The notes beneath the pieces are model-generated. The model saw nothing but the letters and a program-made list of their open reading frames with translations, was not told the origin of the DNA and made no database searches. A stretch of DNA of 64,000 bases from Cinnamomum chago. Its lineage: Eukaryota; Streptophyta; Magnoliopsida; Laurales; Lauraceae. Of the stretch, positions 61,264-64,000 are shown in pieces. The stretch is from positions 54,208,501-54,272,500 of the forward strand of contig CP142452.1 of NCBI GenBank assembly GCA_038049695.1, written 5' to 3'. Numbering within the stretch: the stretch's first letter is position 1; every line of letters starts with the position of its first letter. A program made the translations under genes and the position numbers.

Positions 61264-62650
61264 TGTGAGACCCCGACCCCTAATTTCTTGGATCAGTGTT
61301 GTTTTATTGGTGGATTAGTTTCTTTAAGTGGGATTAGTGTTTGTTTAGTTGAGTTTGTTAGCTAGAATGGTTTTTCACTAGTTTTGGGGAATTTTGAGTG
61401 CATTTGTGATTAGTGGGACCTTTTAGAGGTTCTTTTAGTGACTTTGCGCGTGATTGAGAGATTATTCAAAATTTTCGATAATTCTTGTTTTAGCCTCATT
61501 TGACTTATTTTGTTAATCTCTACAACTTTCATGTTGACTTCGTCCCCGTTCGAGACCCCGAACCCCTACTTTCCTAGTGTTAGGGGCAAAACAGGCTTTT
61601 CACACCAAATCTAAACCCAAATTTTGAGATCTCGGAACCATACAAAAATTATACTTTCTGAAAACTAGATTTTATGAGAAACATTTTTCTCTCCTTCACC
61701 GATCGCATCCGAGTCCCAGAAACTGATGTTTTAATCCTGACAAGTTTAAGTGATGGTGGGGCCCACACCCACCCTTTTATAAAAGGGATCAGCCCCTCTC
61801 TTCCTCTCCCATTCGTTACAGCACACTTGAGGGGGGAGGAGCTTCATCTCCATAGGGCTTTTGCCCATTTCTTCTTCTTCTTCTTGCTTCCTCTTACAAA
61901 ACCCACCTCCAAACCTTGCAAAAATGGAGATTGAAGTTCAACTTCTTCTTCTCCATCCTTCTAGCTTCCCATGGACACCAAAATTGTACAAATCTCAACT
62001 GGGCAGCCCCTATTTCAAGCTCGTTCTTGTTGATTAATGGCCCTAGAGGTAAGGACTTCTTTCCACCTTCTATTGTTGAGCTATGGCTTTCCCTTAGGTT
62101 CTATTTTCTAGTTTGGTTTGGACCCATTCCTTGTTTTCCTTGATTTTCCATTTTAGGGTTTGTAATGGTTTATTTTTGGGGTTTTTGTAGAGATTGTTGA
62201 TCTTGAGCTTAAGAGTGTGATTAGAAGCTTGGTTTGCTAGCTTGGACCCAAGGCAAGTGGATGAATGGATTGTTTTGAAAATTTATATGTTTTATGGAGA
62301 AATCTTGATTTTTCACTAATGATTCTTAATGTGCTTTATCTATTCTTTTTGCAATGGTTTCTATTGCTTTTAAAAATTCATATTGATGAGTTTATTTCTC
62401 TCTTGTTCATATCTTGGAAATGTATGCATTATGTTGTCAAGATTACAAATGGTTTCACATAAATGAGTTTTTCTCTACCTTGAGAATGATTATGAGTGGA
62501 AAGAATGGAAAGGGAGAAATTTGAAATGAGGAGAATGGAAGTGTTGAATGATGCATTTGAGGAGCTTTTTAGCTCATTCAACGTCTTGAAAACATTGGTT
62601 TATACTTTTCATTATTTCTTGTTAATAGCTCAATGGATCCTTGTGATTAG
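61264..62650 (+). mobile_element. 3' LTR of the T-family element (part before the S insertion)
   Basis: Starts TGTGAGACCCCGACCCC and aligns with 21070 onward, including the TATAAAAG box (61778-61785 against 21580-21587) and a GGCAAGTGGATGAATGGAT-like segment. The alignment stops at 62650, where family S copy 3 begins. The rest lies beyond the window. Confidence 0.82.
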
Positions 62651-64000
62651 TGTTAGGGATTTTGTATTTTCAATTTGATGGATGCATTATCATTCTAGCA
62701 TCTTTTGATTTACACACATATGCATTGATTTAGAACAACTTGAAATCTTGATTTATACATGCATTGTTTTTAAGATTTGTAAAAGTATTGATTTATGCAT
62801 GTTTTGTTTTTAAACTTGGAAGCAATTGTTTTAGAAAAAGAATTTCTTAGAAATCAAGCAAGCCATTGGTTTTAAAGTTTCGAATCTTTTTTGGTTTTTT
62901 ATGTTTCACGTTTTAAAACCCTTAGAATGATTTAAAACATGTTTTCAAGCTTGATTTAATGGCCCAAAAATTCCCAACCAAAATTACTTTAAAAAATACA
63001 TTTTTAGGAAAACAGGACTTATACCGGCGGCCAAAACCACTTTTACCGGCGGTCTCTGGCCCCCGCTAAAAGCAGTTTTTCAAACGGTCATTTTTTATAG
63101 CCGTTGTGTGTACCCGGTCGACCGGGCCCTGTCATGGGGTCGACCGGGGACTAGCCGTTGGGCAATTTTGGGATATAAAATGAAGTTCTTTCCTTTGTCA
63201 AATGTGGAGATTTTTAAGCCATCTTTGAGGAGTTTGGAGACAAGACAAAGGGGATGAACTAAGAGAGACCAAAGAGTCATTTGGAGAGCTAAAGCTTGGA
63301 TTAATGAAGTTAAATCTCTAAGTAAGCTCTACCTCTCTTAATCATATGTTATATGCTTTGTTTAAAATATTGGTAAATAATTTTTAGCATGATAACTATG
63401 ATGTGTTGAATCCATTCTTCTCTTAATCTTTGATCTAATTAAGATTGGATTCTTCACTTTGTTTTCAAACCAAGTTTTGATTTAAAATCTTCATTAATCA
63501 TGCTTAGCCTAAATCGTTGATTTCTTTTAGCATGATTTATTTTTCTTGGTTGAAACTCAATTTGTTGTTTTCATTCATTTAAACTTTAGTTAAATTAATT
63601 TGGTTTTGAAAACAACATTGCACATGCATCACATGTTCTAAGTTAGTCATTTTCATACAACTTGTGAGTCTTTGATTTTCATGTCATTAACAAGTTGTTT
63701 CTCATACATGTGATTTGGATTAAACTTCAATCAAATCTTTTATGTGCCTTAAACTTTGAAATGCTTTGAGCATATATTTGAATAAGCCTTCTTTTTAAAC
63801 TTGATTGAAGTTATCACACACACACATCATGAGCATACACATTTGCATTCATATAGTGTTTGTGTGAGTTGATTTACACTTTCATATTAGCCTATTTAAG
63901 AGGCAACATCATTGAGCTTAAATTGTATCTCTTAGAGTGATCTTTTGTGAAGACACCTTCTTAGAGAAATATTTCTTTTATAAAGGTTATTGCTTAGCCT
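62651..64000 (+). mobile_element. LTR, family S (copy 3), cut by the window end
   Basis: Starts TGTTAGGGATTTTG and is the reverse complement of the layout at 1501-3260 and 50272-52460. The last bases are the start of the GGCTAAGCAATAACC repeats in reverse. It is inserted in the T LTR. The second target flank is outside the window, so whether it is solo or part of a full element is unknown. Confidence 0.88.
63022..63145. promoter_or_regulatory. Paired motif module in S copy 3
   Basis: One pair is GGTCGACC, with centres 63119.5 and 63141.5 (22 bp apart). The other pair is TACCGGCGG at 63022-63030 and 63044-63052 (also 22 bp apart), at the place where copy 1 has its second GGTCGACC pair. A weaker hairpin (AACGG ... 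CCGTT) lies between the pairs. Confidence 0.55.

Overview
The window is repeat-dominated nuclear DNA from a flowering plant. The evidence is a ~320-bp satellite array, a Tat/Ogre-type Ty3/gypsy element with two RNase H domains, a Tekay/Del-like chromovirus, a CACTA (En/Spm) transposon with TNP2-type transposase, a hAT-type element, a TRIM, and a captured piece of a plant mTERF gene. I see no free-standing host gene, no tRNA or rRNA, and nothing bacterial. The species cannot be fixed from the sequence. Such a layered satellite and retroelement landscape is typical of pericentromeric or other heterochromatic DNA.

Layout. 1-6963: satellite of ~320-bp monomers in a six-monomer higher-order repeat of ~1.92 kb, split by a solo LTR (family S, 1501-3260). 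6964-59784: an old, broken Tat/Ogre-like element lying on the minus strand. Its 3' LTR is at 6964-9561 and its 5' LTR at 57367-59784, with the outer end missing. After subtracting later insertions it is about 23 kb. Read along + it carries: 3' LTR, a noncoding region with tandem repeats and a three-LTR TRIM, an antisense plant-mobile-domain (PMD) gene with its own TATA box (~11.5-16.3 kb), two tandem-repeat arrays (16.5-17.6 kb), then on the minus strand integrase, the two RNase H domains, reverse transcriptase, protease and gag, a repeat-rich leader, the PBS and the 5' LTR.

Four insertions split that element: the TRIM (9844-10684), a 4.26-kb solo LTR of chromovirus type (family T, 21070-25332), a solo LTR of probable copia type (25815-47347) that itself contains a 19.9-kb CACTA element (26564-46472), and a hAT-type element (49436-52732) that contains another S solo LTR (50272-52460). 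The CACTA in turn contains a young chromovirus (36934-44361). Nearly every boundary is supported by a visible target-site duplication. The right flank (59785-64000) is the 3' part of a T-family element whose LTR is interrupted by a third S LTR running off the window.

The CACTA element carries two minus-strand genes: a TNP2-type transposase with at least two lesions, and a seven-exon second gene (Transposase_24-like) that reads open for 410 codons. A plus-strand fragment of a host mTERF gene sits in intron 4 of the second gene.

The least explained signal is a module in the LTRs of three families (S, T and the chromovirus): short palindromes, mostly GGTCGACC or CGATCGATCG, arranged as pairs with centres 21-22 bp apart. 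In S copies the pairs flank a small hairpin. The palindrome sequence differs between families and even between S copies, while the spacing stays the same.
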